Shown here piece after piece: positions 61,568-64,000 of a DNA stretch of 64,000 bases (position 1 is its first letter; every line of letters begins with the position of its first letter). The stretch spans positions 216,728-280,727 of the forward strand of contig NZ_JAVBHX010000005.1 of NCBI RefSeq assembly GCF_030732065.1. The letters are read 5' to 3'. Both the position numbers and the translations under genes were made by a program. Under the pieces are notes generated by a model. It was not told where the DNA came from. It did no database searches and was given only the letters and a program-made list of their open reading frames with translations. Source of the DNA: Oceanimonas aquatica (GTDB lineage Bacteria; Pseudomonadota; Gammaproteobacteria; Enterobacterales; Aeromonadaceae).

Positions 61568-63313
61568 TTACAGGGTAAAGTCAACCAGGTTGCCGTTGTC
61601 ACCGTCACGCTGGTTAACGTTACGGGTACCGTTTTTAACATCAACACCTTCAGAGTTGGACTTCTTGATAGCCACTTCACCCTGGTTGGTTTGAACTTCA
61701 AAGATGAAGCGAGCCTGATGTCCGGGAGCGATCTGAATACCCAGGTCTGCAGCAACAGAAGCAGGGGTCAGGGTAACAGCACCGCCGCTGGGCAGGGTTA
61801 CGTTTTTCAGCAACTGACGGTCAGCGCGAACAGTACCTTTACCACCCTGGTGGGCACCGTGCTTGTCGTACTCAACCAGAGTCACCAGGATCTTGCCACC
61901 GCTGGTGCCCAGACGGTTGGACACATCACGGATGAAGATCTTGTTGGCAGAAGAACTACCAGTGGTGATGGTGTCGAACTTCATGCCATCACGGTCAACA
62001 ATGATGATGTCGACCAGATTGGCATCAAACGGATAGTAGGAATCAGTCTGGTTAGCTTCCGCTTCCAGAGTTTCACGGTTGAACTGACCAATATCGGCAG
62101 TGATATTGTAGCTACCGCCGTTGATGGCACCATTGTTCTGAACGTCACCATAACCCGGGCGAATGTCGTTGTTGTTACCAGTGTTATCACCACTGGTAGA
62201 GCCAGTAGTGCCAGTACCATCATTCGGGGTGAAGTTGTACAGAATAGACTCAATAACCTGAGAAGGCTGAGTCGGGCTCTGCAGAGTACCTACAGTGTCA
62301 ACCAGACGACGAGCGGTGCCGGCAGAGGTGATTTTCCATTCAGTGGCAGTACCATCGGCTTTCAGCAGGAAGTTTTGATCATTACGCTGGAAACCAGAGA
62401 AGTCACCAGTCATGGTCAGACGAACCTGACCTTTCTGAATGTTCTGGTTGCTGGTTTCGTTAGCAATCACGAAACGACCAACGATGTCAGTGTTCTCGCC
62501 TTCATAAGAAGGACGGATTGAATCGTAGCCATCGTGGTTAGAGGCTGCGTTGTTCAGACCCAGCTTGTAGTTTTCAAAGAAGGTATCAACCAGAGCAGTG
62601 GCCTGACCTTGCTTGGTACGGGTCAGAGAGTACAGCTCGGCAGACTGATCAAATACAACCGGAGTTTCCAGAATGTCGTGAGTGTAAGAGCCGTTCTGCT
62701 GGGCACCAACAGTCAGGAGCACGTCTTCAACTTCGGTGTTGTAGGCTTCAATCAGACGGAAAATGTTATTGCCTTCAGACAGGTTAATATCTACACGAGC
62801 ATCGGAGAATACCGCAGTTTCAACGTCGTTTTTCAGAGCAATACGCAGGCGACGACCATCTTTGTCCAGATTATGAACGATGGTGGTGTAACCATTGTCC
62901 AGAGTAGTCTGGAAGAAACGCTCCAGTTCAGCCAGAGCGTTAGAAGTCACAACAGACTCAGAACCACCCAGGTCGGTAGAAACGGCCAGACCGTCCAGAG
63001 AAGCAGCGTTGGGGGCATCGGTAGTCAGCCACTGACGAACTTCAGGTGCGTTAAAGGTAGCACCGGACTCTTGGTTGATTTCAATTACCAGGAAACCATT
63101 GTTACGCAGCTCGCGGTCAGCAGGCACAGTACCGTTGTCAAAACGCAGTTCTACGTCTTCAACAGCAGTAGAGAAATCCAGTGCAGACTGCTTGGACACG
63201 TTAGCGATCTTGGTGATCTGCCAGGAGTTTTCATTAACGATATCAACATCAGCAAAAGCAGGAGCAGTTGCAACCATAGAGACCGCTGCAGCGATCAGAG
63301 TCTTTTTAAACAT
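61568..63313 (-). CDS. Probable S-layer / surface-array protein
   Basis: This 581-residue exported protein has a signal peptide MFKKTLIAAAVSMVATAPAF (cleavage after AFA). The mature protein has no cysteine, few methionines, is rich in Thr, Asn, Asp, Ser and Gly, acidic, and has a glycine/threonine linker (NDGTGTTGSTSGDNTGNNND) near the middle. These are S-layer traits. The ATG at 63313 is preceded by AAGGGA; upstream in-frame codons are not signal-like. The very strong terminator and the location next to a Wzt/AbcA-like ATPase match the Aeromonas vapA-abcA order. Codon choice looks more regular than that of its AT-rich glycan neighbours. Direct similarity to VapA could not be verified. Confidence 0.65.
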   Translation of the reverse strand: MFKKTLIAAAVSMVATAPAFADVDIVNENSWQITKIANVSKQSALDFSTAVEDVELRFDNGTVPADRELRNNGFLVIEINQESGATFNAPEVRQWLTTDAPNAASLDGLAVSTDLGGSESVVTSNALAELERFFQTTLDNGYTTIVHNLDKDGRRLRIALKNDVETAVFSDARVDINLSEGNNIFRLIEAYNTEVEDVLLTVGAQQNGSYTHDILETPVVFDQSAELYSLTRTKQGQATALVDTFFENYKLGLNNAASNHDGYDSIRPSYEGENTDIVGRFVIANETSNQNIQKGQVRLTMTGDFSGFQRNDQNFLLKADGTATEWKITSAGTARRLVDTVGTLQSPTQPSQVIESILYNFTPNDGTGTTGSTSGDNTGNNNDIRPGYGDVQNNGAINGGSYNITADIGQFNRETLEAEANQTDSYYPFDANLVDIIIVDRDGMKFDTITTGSSSANKIFIRDVSNRLGTSGGKILVTLVEYDKHGAHQGGKGTVRADRQLLKNVTLPSGGAVTLTPASVAADLGIQIAPGHQARFIFEVQTNQGEVAIKKSNSEGVDVKNGTRNVNQRDGDNGNLVDFTL

Positions 63314-63957
63314 TATTTTTCCCTTAATTTGGATCCAATTGCTTTTTGGATTGAGCCACTTACGCCACTGCAAGCACGCTCAGTTCCTCATCAACCTTTG
63401 GCGTACTGTGCATACCTACCATCAAACCAACGATAATGTGCACTCATTACCAAAGCATTACATGCACATTAATTACATGCACATTAATTACATGCACATT
63501 ATGAGGCTATGTTGATTCAAATATTACACTGCACCCCAGAGAGCGCTGAATGAGCATAAATGAAGCCTGTCCGAGGTGTCAACAGAGCGCAGCCATAAAT
63601 TTCTCATCTTGCAGCACAAACCGGAGCCATTCTGATCTATTTTCGCAAAATGCATTTAACATAACACTTAAACTGCAATAAAATCGTGTAGAAAAACAAC
63701 AAAAATATACAAGTAACGACATTTAGCACTTCTAAAGCACCAAAAAATATTTTTTAAATTTTATTTTGTGATGTAAGTTATTAGCATTCAGAATTAACAA
63801 CTAAAAAAACAATTTCAGCCAGCTGCGTATTCCGACGAAGATGAACACCGGTTCCGGTGAACGTGAACACTCCATTTCGGCGTTGTTTCCTAAATCAGGG
63901 AACTATCTGTCTCAGCCGTGATCCGATCTCCTAACGAACGGACTCAGGAGCAGGCAG
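63314..63957. other. Long non-coding upstream region of the S-layer gene, reaching the transposase start
   Basis: About 640 bases carry no gene I can support. It contains a 15-bp tandem repeat (63460-63503), an AT-rich block at about 63650-63800, and an unassigned GC-richer stretch at 63820-63957. The latter includes the palindrome CACCGGTTCCGGTG and may be insertion-sequence end DNA. A long leader and complex promoter are common for S-layer genes. No confident -35/-10 pair was found. Confidence 0.6.
63460..63503. repeat. 15-bp tandem repeat ACATGCACATTAATT (2.8 copies)
   Basis: Copies start at 63460, 63475 and 63490 (last incomplete). A reverse-complement fragment, ATAATGTGCA at 63434-63443, lies just beside them and mirrors TGCACATTAT at the end of the array. 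It is about 150 bases upstream of the S-layer start, on the promoter side. Confidence 0.85.
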
Positions 63958-64000
63958 ATGGGCAAAGCTCGGCACAACATCAGCAACTGGCGGCAGTACA
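63958..64000 (+). mobile_element. Start of an IS5-type transposase gene (truncated by window end)
   Basis: The ATG at 63958 opens MGKARHNISNWRQY, which resembles the N-terminal NWxxYN motif of IS5/IS4-type transposases; only 14 codons are visible. A ribosome-like AGGAG occurs about ten bases upstream. The left inverted repeat of the element was not located; candidate sequence starts near 63878. Confidence 0.55.

Noticed and set aside
60100..61755. Longer start (551 residues) for the Wzt-like ATPase
   Set aside because: The added N-terminus is not family-like and runs through the S-layer terminator and stop region; MAVIKVDEVFKSF at 61422 is a normal Wzt start.
61496..62521. 341-codon plus-strand frame opposite the S-layer gene
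   Set aside because: It is antisense to a protein with a clear signal peptide, ribosome site and terminator.
63460..63503. CRISPR-like array
   Set aside because: The unit is 15 bp, directly tandem with no spacers, and no cas genes are in the window.
63075..63515. Plus-strand ORF ending in repeated MHINY units
   Set aside because: The periodic peptide is only the translation of the DNA tandem repeat, and the rest is antisense to the S-layer gene.

Overview
The window looks like chromosomal DNA of a GC-rich marine or aquatic gammaproteobacterium, probably Aeromonadaceae (Oceanimonas/Zobellella/Aeromonas-like). This is inferred from the Puu putrescine pathway, HelD, LoiP, SirB2 and YjeH homologues, and from a probable S-layer gene followed by an AbcA/Wzt-like ATPase, an order known from Aeromonas. 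No rRNA, tRNA, CRISPR array or prophage was seen.

Layout. 1-2.3 kb: end of an ABC importer operon with a HAD phosphatase. 2.4-6.6 kb: frameshifted wrbA, a DUF2750 gene, the NAD salvage pair pncA-pncB and the phenylalanine hydroxylase pair phhA-phhB. 6.8-14.1 kb: putrescine catabolism (puuB, puuC, puuR, puuD facing puuA and an NhaC-type antiporter) with two candidate PuuR operators between the divergent arms. 14.3-18.7 kb: a hybrid sensor kinase translationally coupled to a REC-GGDEF-EAL response regulator. 18.8-24.8 kb: a CioAB-type cytochrome bd operon with one tiny membrane-protein gene at each end, divergent from a membrane histidine kinase and an NtrC-family sigma-54 activator. A near-perfect -24/-12 promoter lies in front of the oxidase operon. 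24.9-31 kb: LoiP-like protease, chemoreceptor, SirB2, an NSS transporter and hppD. 31-39.8 kb: a Dpp/Opp-type importer divergent from two amidohydrolases. 39.8-46.6 kb: HelD, an Lrp regulator facing a YjeH-like exporter, and a three-gene HlyD/ABC exporter. 46.9-63.3 kb: pgi, then a surface-glycan cluster (O-antigen ligase/polymerase, lipid-linked sugar transferase, three glycosyltransferases, a secreted GH42-like protein, two sulfotransferases, a Wzt-like ATPase) and the S-layer candidate. The last bases begin a transposase.

The glycosyltransferase/sulfotransferase part (about 52.4-61.4 kb) is visibly more AT-rich than the rest, which suggests horizontal acquisition. Much of the intergenic DNA is made of a dispersed palindromic repeat family whose ends read TAGGCCC...GGGCCTA. 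In two places the repeat supplies the stop codon of the preceding gene.

The most interesting hypotheses are: (1) sigma-54-dependent control of a bd-type oxidase by the adjacent two-component system, with unannotated single-span proteins at both operon ends; (2) a sulfated surface-glycan locus linked to an S-layer gene; (3) an uncharacterised catabolic locus pairing a peptide-type importer with two amidohydrolases, one of which lacks the usual HxH metal motif.
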